A stretch of DNA of 64,000 bases, taken from contig JAMPIT010000059.1 in the NCBI GenBank assembly GCA_026261815.1, positions 18,338,001-18,402,000 on the forward strand, written 5' to 3'. Source of the DNA: Monarcha castaneiventris obscurior. Its lineage: Eukaryota > Chordata > Aves > Passeriformes > Monarchidae. Positions 39,613 through 52,244 of the stretch are shown here, in pieces (positions within the stretch are counted from its first letter, which is position 1; each line of letters opens with the position of its first letter). The notes under the pieces were generated by a model. It searched no databases and was not told the DNA's origin. It saw only the letters and a program-made list of their open reading frames with translations. The position numbers and the translations under genes were made by a program.

Positions 39613-41064
39613 GTAATACTTCAGTGTCTGTAAACTCATTATTTGCTAAAGAAATTAAGATAAATAGTAATAAATCATGAATTTCACAGAGAGGCTTTTT
39701 CTATCATTTATTAGTGTCCCAGAGACAGACAGAATTGAGAATGGTGATGTTTGTAAACCTCCAAATATGTCAGGCAAGAGCAATTTACTTGCACACAAGA
39801 GACACACAAAATGTTTTCCAGTGCTTCAATTCATAGAAAACTTGATTTCAAGTAGGCCCTTCAGGATTGTTTCTTGCTTCACACTGTGTAAAACTTTTAG
39901 AGTGATGATGAAATAAGTTCTAGTCTTCAATAAAACTAGTGTCGTGTATGAAGTAAACTGAAATGCTTATCATATAAGCCAAGTAGTACTATCAGAAGTT
40001 TTCATTGGCTGTTCTAATTTCCTTTTTTTGTTGTTGTTTTTGTAGTCATTTTGGTGTTGACTTGTTTGTTGGGGTTTTGTTTGTCCTACATATTTAATGT
40101 GATTGCATGTAGTGGAGTGAGCAAACAGCAGCCACCAAAACCATACAGATATTTTCATATAACAGCATTTTTTTTTATTTGGGTCAGTTTAGTTAAGTAG
40201 TGTACGTGAACCCACCTGATGAATAGTTTAGATCACTCACAAATTTTCATAGAAACATAAACATTTGCTTCTATTGTACTATACAAGTGTACTATATAAC
40301 TTTTTAAAAAATTTGGTCCAATTCTGACACGTTCTGATAAACATTCTGTATTTGGCAAAATCCTACGTTTAACTCCATATCAAAGGTTCAATTCTAATTT
40401 TAAGGCAATGTTAAATATTAGCAAAAAAAAAAAAAAAAAATTGGAGGAAAGAGCAATTTTCTGATACTAGTTTGATACCACCATAGCATGTTGGTGGATA
40501 TCTTGCCTGCAGAAGTGTGGCAACTATAGAAGCATAGAAGGCCCATTGACATCTGTGCATGAAAGTGAAAGTTCTCCATGTGAACTTATTTTTATACAGG
40601 TTTTTTTTAACTTGATCTCTAGTGAATTAATATATCCTAAATAGTAGGAGCTGAGCTTATACCAGTACTTTTGAAGAGCTTGTAAATTAGCTGCCAGTCT
40701 CAGTCTGAAGAAACATTATATCAAAGACCATTTTCCCTTCAGGATTAAAAGAATTCTTTAATTAATATCTTTATATTAATATTTGAAATTCTGATTTTTT
40801 AAAATAATTCTCATATATTATTGTAAAAGTTCCAATTATAAAATATTACACAATTGTATCATATTTTTGAAATTCAAATTTTAATTCCTTATTCTATGGA
40901 GCTAACCTTCCGAATTTTCAGAAGTGTTTATAGAAACTAAATGTGTCTTTTCAAAGCAAACCTGTGTACTGTAGAACATAAAACCTACACTGACTTGTGA
41001 AATATATGTTTTCTTGGACTTTCTATAATTCTGACAATGCTTTTTATTTCTTTATTATATTTAG
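39613..41064 (+). other. CDH10 intron 7
   Basis: A 1.45-kb AT-rich intron with an A-run near 40423-40440. Nothing else recognisable. Confidence 0.93.
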
Positions 41065-41201
41065 GTTTTCTCTGGATCGTCACACTGACCTTGACAGGAT
41101 ATTTAACATTCATTCTGGAAACGGATCCATCTATACTTCTAAGCCACTTGACCGTGAGATATCACAGTGGCACAATCTTAGTGTTATAGCAGCTGAGATT
41201 A
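41065..41201 (+). CDS. CDH10: CDH10 exon 8: EC4
   Basis: 137 nt; the first base completes Arg342, followed by residues 343-387, [20 protein letters not shown] to SVIAAEI. L370-D-R-E373 is the EC4 LDRE calcium motif and N379-L-S381 an N-glycosylation sequon. Acceptor ATTTAG, donor A|GTAAGC. The length equals the type II family exon 8. Confidence 0.97.
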
Positions 41202-43452
41202 GTAAGCCAATTTGGTTTTTCTTTTTCCTTTCAGTTTTTCTTAGCCTGTAAAGTTACAGCTGCAATTTCGGGATGGAAAAACAATCCCTCTTCTCCTTGC
41301 CCCATGCCCCTTTCCACTAGACGTTCTGGAAAAGAGAATTGTGGGTAGCTAACAGCAGCTGTCTCCTCATTGCTCTTGTCCTCACCTACATCCATCACTG
41401 ACCCTTAATGTTCAAGTTACTTCTGAAATGTTAGCCAATCAAATAATAAGACTGGAGTAATTCTGTTTTATTCCTTTCCTTGGAGGACAGTAACATGATT
41501 TTGCAGTTAAAATAGCTGAGTTTAGCATGGTAACCTGTGGTTTTGTCTCTATTGTATTCTTCATTTCCTTAGAAGTGAAGAAAACACTTCTTCCATTATC
41601 TCTTCCTATGGTATCTACACCCACAGCCCTTAGAATCGATACATCTTACAAGTTCCATCCAGTCTGATCCCAAAGCTGTAGCATTTCTTGGACCATTTAA
41701 AATATCTCTCTGTAGATATTTTAATGTTAACATTATAAAGAGAAAAGCAGGTATCTCCCTAAGCCTACTACATTATTGAGATTAGCTGTAATCAATGGAC
41801 AGAATATTTTCTAAGAGACAAAGGTCTGATATTTGAAATCAGCTACTAAGAATTACTTCCTTTCAAAGTCACATATTTTTTAGGGCTAGTTCTGTATCAG
41901 TCAAAAAAAAAAAAAAAAAAAGGAAGAAATACTGACCAGCAGTGGAATGTGCTGACAAGAACTACACTGCAGAGAACTAAATGGAACATTGTGTCCTGCC
42001 AATTAAACATTCTGTGTAAAAAATAAACAAAAAAAAAAAAAAAAAACCACCAAAAAACCAACCAAAACAACCTGTGTTTGTTTTCAGAACTCTTTTTTTT
42101 CTTGTGATGCTTTGTCCTGAGCTTGCAACCATTCAGATTGCTGTCCAATGTTGTACAAATCCTTTTCAGATTTATATAATGATGAAACTTAGCATCCTTG
42201 TACGACTACATCTTAGTGCTAAACTTATTTCCTTGTCAGGAAACTTAGAGCAAATTTCCATTGTGTACATATCTGGAGTAGCTGGCATTCTCCAGAGAGA
42301 AGTTTTGGAGAAAGAAGTGAAGAGGGAGATTCAGGTCTTCAAATATTTTAAAATGTTACCTGTGAAGCATGACACAATGAGAAAGCAGTGTTAGAACTGA
42401 TTTGAAAAGTTAGTACGAACATGGAGAAGGCTGTAAAAAACTGTGTCCTAAACCTGGAAATTTAAACAATTCAGGATGTTAAAAAGATCCACATGACGCT
42501 CTTTAGCAAAGGTGTTACTAATAACAAGGAAATGTAATTCCAGATGCTCCTGTGTCTTTTATCTGAAGCAGAAGAAAAGTTGGGGGAAATCAGTAATTTG
42601 GAACAATCTGTTACTGTTGTTACTTATCCAATTCCATTAATGTTGCAAAATCATATAGTGTTCAGCAACCATCCAGCAGAATTCCAAGAAACAGCTGCAC
42701 TTTTTTACACCCAGGCATTATTTCATATTTTGGTATGGCAGCAAGATCAGCAAGTGAGGACAGGGACACTCATATTCCTGAAATAAGCTAAACTAACAAA
42801 AGAGCACTCTAAGTAGTAGTAGGATCTTGGCATTTGGCAAGGGAGAGGTTATTCTTGTTTCTTAACCTATGGTCTGAAAATCTACATTCATATTTTAAAA
42901 GGCAATTTAAACATAAAAAAATCTTCTTTACCAAATTTTTGGAGGGTTACTTTCATTCATTTTGTTGGAATTTCTTTGAGGGCCAAGAAAGGAAAGTCAG
43001 ACTTGAACATTTTTCAAAATATGTATGCATGTCATCAACTAAATTAACTCTACCCAGCCAAAACCAACACAATGCACAAGGCCCATCATGTCTTTCTCTG
43101 TAAAACAAACTACATCACAAATAATTTTAAAATTAAAGCCTTGCAAGACCTTGAGCCCACCAAACAATCTAATTTTTTATTGTAGTAGTGGGCACATTTT
43201 TCATACACAAGATTTCAACATATTATTAACATTTGCATATCTTCATTAAAAACTTAATTGCTCACTAGATCTCAATACTTTATTTTTCTTACTAAACACA
43301 AATAATTCCCTTGTTTTTCAGAAGTACTTATTCTGTCCCATTACTGGTTTGTATGCTAAATATTGACCAGATTCAAACTTCATCTTGCATGTGTATTGCT
43401 CATGAAATTTGGAAGAAAATAATCTCATTTTTCTTCTCTCTTATGCTGTTAG
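41202..43452 (+). other. CDH10 intron 8
   Basis: A 2.25-kb intron with A-rich runs near 41901-41919 and 42031-42046. The short open frames near 42.1 and 42.6 kb have no recognisable domain. Confidence 0.92.
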
Positions 43453-43574
43453 ACAACCCCAAAGATACTACTCGTGTTCCTGTCTATGTAAGAATTTTGG
43501 ATGTTAATGACAATGCCCCACAGTTTGCTGTATTCTACGACACTTTTGTCTGTGAAAATGCAAGAGCTGGACAG
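43453..43574 (+). CDS. CDH10: CDH10 exon 9: EC4 end and EC5 start
   Basis: 122 nt; encodes residues 388-428, NNPKDTTRVPVYVRILDVND to CENARAGQ. D404-V-N-D-N408-A-P is the EC4-EC5 linker calcium motif. C421 is the first of the four conserved EC5 cysteines, the other three being in exon 11. Acceptor CTGTTAG, donor CAG|GTATGC; ends on a whole codon. Confidence 0.97.
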
Positions 43575-44683
43575 GTATGCCTTTGATAAACACTTCCCAC
43601 TATCCAGTTTTGCTACAGCACTCAGCTGTAGCTCATTCTTGCCTATTGCTTGGGAAAATCATATCCAAAATAGCTTTTGCAATGTTAAAAATGAAAGCAA
43701 AGTAGCTCTGTAAGTGAGGCTTAGAGTGAAATCTCAATATGTTACAAGCACATCAGTGTTTCAGTCATCACTTTTCCTTACAGAACCCTGTACTGCTGTT
43801 AAATCCAAACAAGATATGTCCAAGGCATGGTCACGATTGACTTTGCCATTAATTTCACAAAGTAGGACACTATATAACTAAAAAGTTTGATCTATATTTT
43901 CAGTAATTCTCCAATAGCAAAATTCATATATATTTCAATCCATGCTGACAGTGATTACAAACAATAAAATCTGTCACACTTTTTATTCTTATTGTTAGAT
44001 TTATCTTTCATTATCACACCAAAATTTTCTGAAAAGAAAACATACATTCTTAAATGGTAACATAGTATTTTCTTTTGCTTCTTAGAAGCTACACAATGTG
44101 TATACTTCAATTTAAGTGAAATGACTGTACTTCTTAATGCCTAATTCCCAACATGCAGTTGCTTATTAGAACTGTTAAAAAAATGTTTTCCTATTACATG
44201 TCCCAGATCATAATCAGCCAATGATAAAGCCTTTAAAATGGTAGCAGTAGTACCTCAGTGCAACCCTTTCAGTAGCTTTGAATAGAATGTGGTGAAGTGC
44301 CAGCTTGTCTTAACTGTTGGAGTCCCACAGGTATAACATTCAGGTTGTATTACAAATTTCACATCCAGGTTGCCATTCTTCCTTCCAAAGTGACATCAGT
44401 TGGAACTTAGAACAAAGAATTTAAGGCCCAAATTTATAATGCGTAAAATATCTAAAGGTACTGTGCAAGTGCATTTGTCTGCTGTGACAGTCGTAAGAGA
44501 ATTCAAGCTGTTAGATAAAGAGAAATCACTGGCTAAAAATGTAGAATTTTTGACAGTTGACGTTTCTACTACAAATGCTAAAATAATATTTTTATCATTT
44601 TCAATATGCCATTGAATTAAGAACTGTAAATGAAGAACACTGAATTTTCCTCTTCCAGTTTCACAAAAAATCATCCTGTGTTT

Positions 44684-44684
44684 A

Positions 44685-44718
<34 letters not shown>
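44684..44718. repeat. Poly-A run followed by AT microsatellite
   Basis: An A-run of about 18 bases passes directly into about eight AT units. Confidence 0.92.
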
Positions 44719-44720
<2 letters not shown>

Positions 44721-45559
44721 TGCATTAATCAACAAATTTTACTCATCTGAGGTTTCAGAATTTTTTCTGTGCAGGTTACTAGTTCTAGAGGGTACAAGAA
44801 ATGTTAATACAACAGTTAAATTTCTGGGTAAAAGTATTTTGAGGAACAGGTTTTTTTTGTGCTATCTAGACTATTGATGTCAGTATATTTTGAAAGTAAA
44901 TATAAAAGTTATTTCTACATTGCTTTTTTTTTCTGTTTACATTCAAAATAGGCTGTCAGTTAAAAAGTTGAATAAGATAGCACTAATCTCTTATAACTAA
45001 TAAAGGAGATGCTAAATAAGTTTACACATCTGCAAATGCTTATTTAAATTGTCATAGACCTCAATAGTGTCTTTATCAGAAAAAACTGCCAAATTTATTG
45101 AGAGAGCCATAAATACAAACATTTTTTAAGAAATCTGAGTTGCAAATTATTGCTTAAAGAAAACAATTCACAGCAAGAGAAAAAAAATGTAATGCAGGAT
45201 AACATGAATAATCTATTTGAATGTAATTATATTCTTCTTGTTTACTGGCAGATCATAAATAAGACTTGTTATTTTTCAAATTCAATCTGTCCTGAGAGAA
45301 TCTAATCAATCCAAACTGAACATGGTTCTCTAAGCTTGATTCCTCCCACATTTCTGCTATTTTTCTTCCTTTCAGGTTTTCATGATTAGGTTTGATCCAT
45401 GAAATTTACATCTTCTGTTAGGCCACTGAAACTAATGATGCTTCTCCATCAGTCACAGATTCTGTGGTATTCATTTCAGTATTTACCATCTACTAAAGAG
45501 AGACATTGTAATGAATATTATACTTTTCCATTTATTTAATTTGTACAGTGGCCAAAATT

Positions 45560-45670
45560 TTATACATACATACATATAAATGTATGTGTGTATATATATA
45601 TATACACACACATACTATATATGATACCTAGGGATGTGCACATACATACATGTATACAAACATACACATA
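45560..45670. repeat. Alternating CATA / TG / TA microsatellite
   Basis: ACAT units, TGTG, a TA run, CACACA, then further CATA units. The core 45583-45614 is nearly self-complementary. Confidence 0.85.
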
Positions 45671-46039
45671 TATGCAATTATATAGCAGGAGAGAAATGTG
45701 ACTTTTGTAGTCTGTGATTGTTTTCCTGCTTGCTATTACTGCTGATATCAGATCGTACTGTGACCTTACAAACAATGAGGATATCCTATCTCAAAAAGCT
45801 CAAGCTACACACAAGCAGCACCTCTGGCAGACTGCTATTTTGGTGGTTGCCATTCTTTTGACCTCCCCAAAAATGAGGACAGTCTTGGTGTGATGGCATA
45901 AAGAGGACACAGGCATTTATGTGAGCTACACAAGGCTGACTCAGTAAAAGTTCAGGGAAAGAAAGCAGCAAAATGCTCGGACTACTGCAGTCCTGCAAGC
46001 CAAGAAGTTCAGCTGTCCTCCACCCCCAGGTGAGAAGAG

Positions 46040-47065
46040 CCAGGAGATGGGCATCTGGACAGATGGAATCCCACTGGTTTTGTCAGCTCCCAGCTGTCAC
46101 ACATCTGGCAGCTCAGCTGCCAGCCTCCAAAGATCCTCTAATGTAAAAGACAAGAATCAGTTTAGAAAGCAGAAGTCAGTTCTGCTTTAGAGAGATTTTG
46201 CATGGAAGCTGAGTATCTCTTTTCTATGCATTCATTTTCCCTATAGTAATGGTCAGAAGAGAGTCTCTTCTTCTCTCTGTGTAAATGACCTGCCAAAACA
46301 CAGGCAGGAGTCAACCTTGGTCAGCAGCCACGCGCCCACCCAGCCGCTTCCTCCCTCCTCAACAGTGCAGGGGGATAAAAGGTGAAAAAGAAAGTGGCAT
46401 GAGACAAACTTTCCAATTCCCATCACTGGCAAAACAGACTAAATTTGGGGAAAATTAATTTAATATACTGTCCATTAAAAATGGGGTAGGATGGTAAGAA
46501 ACAAAGAAGAACTAAAACACTTTCCCTTAATACCCCCCTTCTTCCCAGGTTCACCTTCACCCCCTCAGTAGTGACTTTTTTCTTCTCGGACACTCCTCCT
46601 CACACTTTCTCTGCCCCAGTGTGAGTATCCCCCATGGACTGCAGTCCTTCAGCATAAATCTGCTGCAGCATGGGATCGTCTCCAGGTCCGCAGGGCAGCC
46701 CCTGCCCCGCCGGGGTCTCTCCCTGGCCGCAGGCCCATCCATCCCTGCCGGGCCTCTCCCGCCTCCGTCGCTGCTCCCGCTGTCCCCTCACGCTGGCAGG
46801 GCTGTTTCCCGCACGGTTCCCCTGGCTCAGCCCTGGCTGCGGGCAGGTTTTGCCCTCCCTTGCCCAGGCTTTCCCCGGGGCTCTCTCTCGCCCGCCCGCC
46901 CGTGGCTGAGGGGCTCAGCCGTGCCCTGCGCTGGGGCCGCTGCAGCCGCTGCCGCCGCCTGGGCCCGGCCCGGGCAGCCCCGGCACGGCCCCGGCACGGC
47001 CCCGGCACGGCCCCGGCACGGCCCCGGCTCCAGCACTGGGACACCTCCAGCGGGCACAAGAACAT
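46040..47065. mobile_element. GC-rich LTR-type dispersed repeat (copy 2)
   Basis: An island of GC- and CpG-rich sequence in AT-rich intron. Phrases such as GGTCAGCAGCCACGCGCCCA, CGCTTCCTCCCTCCTCAACA, GGGGGATAAAAGGTGAAAAA and CCCCATGGACTGCAGTCCTT recall abundant avian endogenous-retrovirus LTRs. Part of it (46847-46938) is identical to 4482-4573, which proves it is dispersed. Both strands have long open frames rich in Pro, Ala, Arg and Gly because stop codons are rare in GC-rich DNA; these are not genes. Ends and orientation are not resolved. Confidence 0.6.
46978..47028. repeat. 11-bp GC-rich tandem repeat
   Basis: Four perfect copies of CCCCGGCACGG (46978-47021) and a 7-bp partial copy. It lies inside the GC-rich repeat and is absent from the copy at 4482. 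Confidence 0.95.
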
Positions 47066-50007
47066 TGTAGTGTGTAAATGGCTTGCTACTACCTTGCTGG
47101 TATTAGGTTTCATTTTACCAAATCCATGCATACCCACGCCCTTTTCACATGGCCCAATGTTGTGTAAATAGGTCTAGCTCATAATGGATTCTCTTTCAAG
47201 GACATTTTAAAATATCAATGATGTAGTCTATTTTCCTTTTCCCTATAACTTAATTCAGCGTAGATTATATAAACACACTAGGTTTCTTGAACCAGTTCTT
47301 TTTAAGCTGCTCTTCATGTTATCAGCTCATTTGACCCATATAACAATCCTTATCAGAGGTGCTTTTCTCACCATAATCTTGTTTAAACATGGCTTTTGGG
47401 GTCTTTATATTTCCAGAAATTTCCTTGTTTTATTCACCAAATGTCTCTCTAAAAGTAGCTAAAATTCGTGTCTACTGGAAAACTAAATTCCTTGAAGTTG
47501 TTATGTAGCATCCAATTTTCTCTTCCTATTTTTCAGATGTTTTTATAGAAATTTCTTAAATCCTTTAATTCTGAAGTGTTATTTTATCTTTGTTTGTTGC
47601 ATCTCCCTCATTTCTTTTGACAAATGACAGTTTGTGGTCAATTTACTTGGAATTTTGTTCTCTTTCTTTTCCAGTTCCCCTGATTCATTCTTACTTTAGT
47701 TTCTTCACTATATAGCCATAGATCTTATATCTTCCAGTGGTTTTACGGGTATCGGAATTTTGTCTTTGCCTTACTTTTTTCAAAAACTCTCAAAGGTTTA
47801 CTTTTTTTTCACACTGGCAAGAAAAATTTTTGAACTGCAAATTGATGTAGGGTTTCTAAGGAGTTCTGCTTTCTTTTCCTTAATAGCATATTATATTTTC
47901 TTTCTTTGACCTGAATTTAAAAGCAACTGTATAGCATATTTTAGATAAAAACAGCTACCTAAACAGCTGATAGAACTCATGCTTGAAGAGGTCCTACCAA
48001 GCAGAAAGATGAATTTTGTTGGAATAAGCAGACCATACAACAAACTTGTTTTTACTGGTTTATCAATTTTTCAGTGGCTAACAGTCCTCATGACTACTAC
48101 TGGGCCCTTAATTTCCTGACTGTTATCACAGAGAGTAACATCCTTGGCTTCCCTGCAGTTACTGCTTTGTGGCATTTCTAGAAAGAAGAAGCAACTTAAG
48201 AGTGTTATACCCATATTTGCAAGGTAATTGGGGTTTCCCATGGCTGGCAGGTCAAAAAGAAAAAAACACTGTTTGAAACTACATCTAAAACAGGATATAT
48301 CACATTAACACAGTAATCAATATTATCAGGAAACTGTTTTCAAACTGCAATTTAGTGCTTTCAATTCTACATACTCTTTTTAAACTATGAGTATGGACAC
48401 TCAGCAAATCAGTTGATTTTCATCAGCCCAGCACCTGTAACTGACCATATTCATGATCTCTAATTGTGAAGTAAAATAAGCTAGTGTTTTTCTGACTTCA
48501 TTTTGTAAATATCTTCGAAAATTCATATGCTAATTGCTCACTAAATAATTAAAATATTCATTCTTTAAAAACAAATAACATTTTATGCTTGCATTATCAG
48601 TTTTGTTCATTTAGAAACTTATTTGAGGATTGTGTAAGACAACAGAGAAAGACAAAACTGTTGAAAAAGCAAGGAAGCTGCTATATTAAAAGAAATCCCC
48701 TCTTTGTCTCATCAAGAAATTTACTGCTATTTTCTGGATGGACAAGAAAGAAGTTGGGAGTTGGTCATGCGTTTGTTAAAGCAAAGAGGAGTGAATTGCA
48801 GCTGTTGATGTTAAAGATGATCAGACCTGACAAAAGCTATGATATGAAGAGAAATGGCTGTATTTGGAAAAACTGGAAGAGGAAAAACAAACAGGGTTTA
48901 ACAAGTACGCCACAGGGAAGGAGCAGTGTTAAAAATTAGATGTAATTCCATGGTTGAAAAACCAGTGCAATTTAAAATGATGGATAAGAAATGAAGAATA
49001 AAAATTATCTAGACTAAAGATTAATCTATTTTTGTAAGTTAAACTTAAGAACATAACTGAAAATTCAAGCATGTATGCACAAAAATCCAGCCCTATACTT
49101 AGTTTATATGCTATGGTATAAAAAAGCCCCAGTCTGAAATTAAGCAATAAAGTTAAAAAATGCTTTTTGCTTGGGAAACAATATTTTGCTACTGTTAGGT
49201 ATAGAAATTTCAGTGAAAAAGCCACATATTCCCTTACTTGACAGATAAATAAGTGTTGATAAAAGGCTTGCCATTAATTTCCCCAAAAATACCCAAAATT
49301 TTTTGCAGGCATTGCACAAAACTCTGAGTCTGAGTATGGAACTGACCTGGTGCAGCTTACTCTGAGAATTGTGACACCAGATTCTCATCCCACTCCAAGG
49401 TGGTGCATCTCTAGGGTGTGCTAAAATGTTTTACAAGAGCTGAAATACATATAAAATCTAACTGGCATTTTTCATCTCAGGCATCATGTTGGTGTGTTCT
49501 GCTATACTAATAAATAGAAAAATCATGTTTAAGAAAAGAAGCTTTACTGTTGAAATGTTGAAATTTAACTTGAAATGTTAACTTCCCTATCAAAGATACC
49601 GCTTTGATAAAATACCATTTCTATCACAAAAATAGAAAACTTCATGTGAATTACTGTCTTGGGTGTTGATGGGAATATAAAATAATGAATCAACGATGAA
49701 GCATAAAAACTACTGGCTACAGCTGAAACTATTTTTGGCAAGTTTTGTCCACTCTCTAACTACAAAAATATAGGTGCACATGTACTACCACATGAAAAAT
49801 ACGGATGTTCTTGTTGAAAAAAACTATATAAGACACTTGTTGAACATTTGTTTAGTTTTTATATTTTATTGATTAAATATTAAATCGATATGTTTGAATG
49901 CTAAGTTATTTTAATGCTTTTCATCTTCTTTGATCAGACAGCTGTATCAAAAACGTAGGTGTATTTGGGTTTTTTTGTTGTTTGTTTGCTTGCTTTTTTT
50001 CCTGCAG

Positions 50008-50116
50008 CTTATTCAAACCATAAGTGCAGTAGACAAAGATGACCCTCTTGGTGGACAAAAATTTTTCTTCAGTTTAGCTGCCGTTAACCCTAACTTCACT
50101 GTTCAGGATAACGAAG
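50008..50116 (+). CDS. CDH10: CDH10 exon 10: EC5, first half
   Basis: 109 nt; encodes residues 429-464 plus one base of Asp465, [18 protein letters not shown] to VQDNE. D437-K-D-D-P is the EC5 counterpart of the DxD element, and N457-F-T459 is an N-glycosylation sequon. The exon is 9 nt shorter than the 118 nt of some relatives such as CDH6: the loop reads SLAAVNPNF where CDH6 has three more residues. This supports CDH10 and keeps the frame. Donor is G|GTAAAA. Confidence 0.95.
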
Positions 50117-51992
50117 GTAAAATTCATGCCTGTTCCAAGGAAGGAGTTTTATCTTTGCTGTCTGGCTGCATTCCTGAAATATCTTTGCTTTTGATGTCTA
50201 TCAGTATGTAGAGAAGCTGTGAAGGTTGCTACTATCAAGAATACTTTACCTGAATGTTTGAGGTTTAGGACTTCTACGTTTTTATCTGTGTAAGTGAGGC
50301 AAAAATGTGATAAAAAAATTATAAAGTAAATCAGAAAAGTTCTGGCTTGGGTTAAGAGATAGATGAAATTCTTGACTGCAAAAGGAAAAAAAAAACCTTT
50401 CAGAAATGCCTTCAGCTGATAAGTTGATATTTTTCACTTTGGCTTATTGTCACATAGTTCTGATTCCCCTAGCCTTCTGGTTTGCTTCTTTCTGACCATT
50501 GATGAAAATAATGGTTCTGAGAGTCAATTTGGCTTTTCTTTTGATCCTTCCTCAATCGGTCTTTATCAGAGAAAATTTTCAGAAGCTTCTGTTGGGGAAG
50601 TGAGACTATGAATTTTGGCCTTCATTATCAGTATGACTAATTGAGAGGACTCTAGATTACAGAAGAAAAAAATGAGAGGGGACGTGGTATCAGCCTTCAA
50701 ATGTGTCAAAAGCTTAAAGGCAATGGGAATAATCCTCTACTCCTGATGAAGATTTCAGGTAGTAATAGACTACAAACAGTACAGAAAGTGAAGTAATTAA
50801 ATCAAATAGTTTGGGTACCCTATAAAATCCCTTGTGGGAGAGCTATTTAAAGATCCATAAGACATAATTTTTGATGTTGAGTGAAAACAAATAGTGTTAA
50901 AATACACAAAACCAGTGAAGGGAAGCAATAAAGGAAAAGTTGGTGTTTCACATCTTGAAGTCTATGAAAAAATATATGATTTAATATTTTAAATTAGGTC
51001 CTGAGTGCAGAGAGTTATAGATCTTGATATTTCTTTGCTATCTGTAATTATTTTCTTTCTTTTTGCAAATGGGTTATTTTAGTTCTGCCTGAAGTTTGGC
51101 TGTCAAGATAGCTAACCACATAGCTCAAGCAATCCACAAATATGATGAAAATTAAATTTTCCTTTTAGTCCACACTAAACCTGGTTTTTTCTCTCTTTTG
51201 GACTAAAAAGTTAACAACTCTGGTGTTGGCTGACACTCTGTAGTGTTGTGGCTCTAACAGTAGAAGAAATAGTCTCTCTGTGTTGCTCATTCCTTCTCTT
51301 CCTTCCCTTTCCTCTGGCCACTCAGTGAACAGCTTTTGATGCTGAAGTATCCTACATACAACTAAGATTTGTCTGCTACAGATGCAGTTTAGTAAGTTCA
51401 CTTGTCAAAACTTGCAGGAATACCTACCATCTTTAACATTTTCTGAATTCTTAGGTCAATTTCTATAAAAAAAAAAATCTACGTCATGTGCTAAGGTACA
51501 TATTCATTGTTTTACAGCATGTTGGTAGTGGTTTGGTGTAGCAAATCTCATACTGAGTTGACAGATAGCATTCCTGTGGGTGTTGTCATGGATGATCCAT
51601 AGAAAGACTCTTCCAGAACAGTGTTTTTTGAACTGTGCAAAGCGGAAGGTTATTTTTCCTCAGTTGGCCGCTGGATTTCAGGGTTTCAGCCCTGAACTGT
51701 AACTGTGTCACACACTGCATGCATTAATCTATAAAACATTTTAAGCTTTGAGAAATCCTCTTTTCAAATCACACGCAAAAGTGGTGCAGAGGCACAGAGG
51801 AGCAGGCCAGATGTACCTAAAAAATTATAAATAGCTTTCTGATCAAATGGGAATGTTGTTAGAAAAAACAGAGATATCACTGTGATATCAGGAACTATTT
51901 TTAAGTGATATAAAACATGATGATTTGCATCTACTATAAGTGGTATGGTTTCTGTTTGTATAGTCTACAACAGTATATTTTAATCAATTTAG
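50117..51992 (+). other. CDH10 intron 10
   Basis: A 1.9-kb AT-rich intron. The acceptor is unusual: AATCAATTTAG has a weak pyrimidine tract. No repeat recognised. Confidence 0.92.
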
Positions 51993-52244
51993 ATAACACC
52001 GCCAGGATTCTGACCAGAAGGAATGGCTTCAGTCGACATGAAATAAGTACTTACCTTCTACCAGTGGTGATATCGGACAACGACTACCCGATCCAGAGCA
52101 GCACGGGCACGCTGACCATCCGGGTGTGCGCCTGTGACAGCCGGGGGAACATGCAGTCCTGCAGCGCCGAGGCCTTGCTGCTGCCTGCCGGCCTCAGCAC
52201 GGGGGCACTGGTGGCCATTCTCCTCTGCATCATTATCCTGCTAG
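51993..52244 (+). CDS. CDH10: CDH10 exon 11: EC5 end and membrane helix start
   Basis: 252 nt; encodes residues 465-548. C510, C512 and C521 ([13 protein letters not shown]) complete the conserved EC5 cysteine set begun by C421 in exon 9. The hydrophobic helix starts near A536 ([13 protein letters not shown]) and continues into exon 12. Donor is G|GTAAGA. The first third is AT-rich like the rest of the gene, while from about 52077 onward the sequence is clearly GC- and CpG-rich with no change in protein character. Confidence 0.97.

Larger units (their letters stand above)
43575..50007 (+). other. CDH10 intron 9
   Basis: A 6.4-kb intron from GTATGC to CCTGCAG. It contains an A-run plus AT microsatellite (about 44684-44718), an alternating purine-pyrimidine palindrome (about 45583-45614) and a GC-rich repeat (46040-47065). 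The rest is AT-rich; a T-rich stretch runs about 47180-47930. No gene recognised. Confidence 0.9.

Noticed and set aside
46621..47171. Long overlapping open frames on both strands (up to 162 codons)
   Set aside because: They lie in GC-rich repeat DNA where stops are rare, are rich in Pro, Ala, Arg and Gly, overlap on both strands and have no domain.
48589..48939. 116-codon frame in intron 9
   Set aside because: Basic, low-complexity translation in AT-rich intron, no domain, no splice context.
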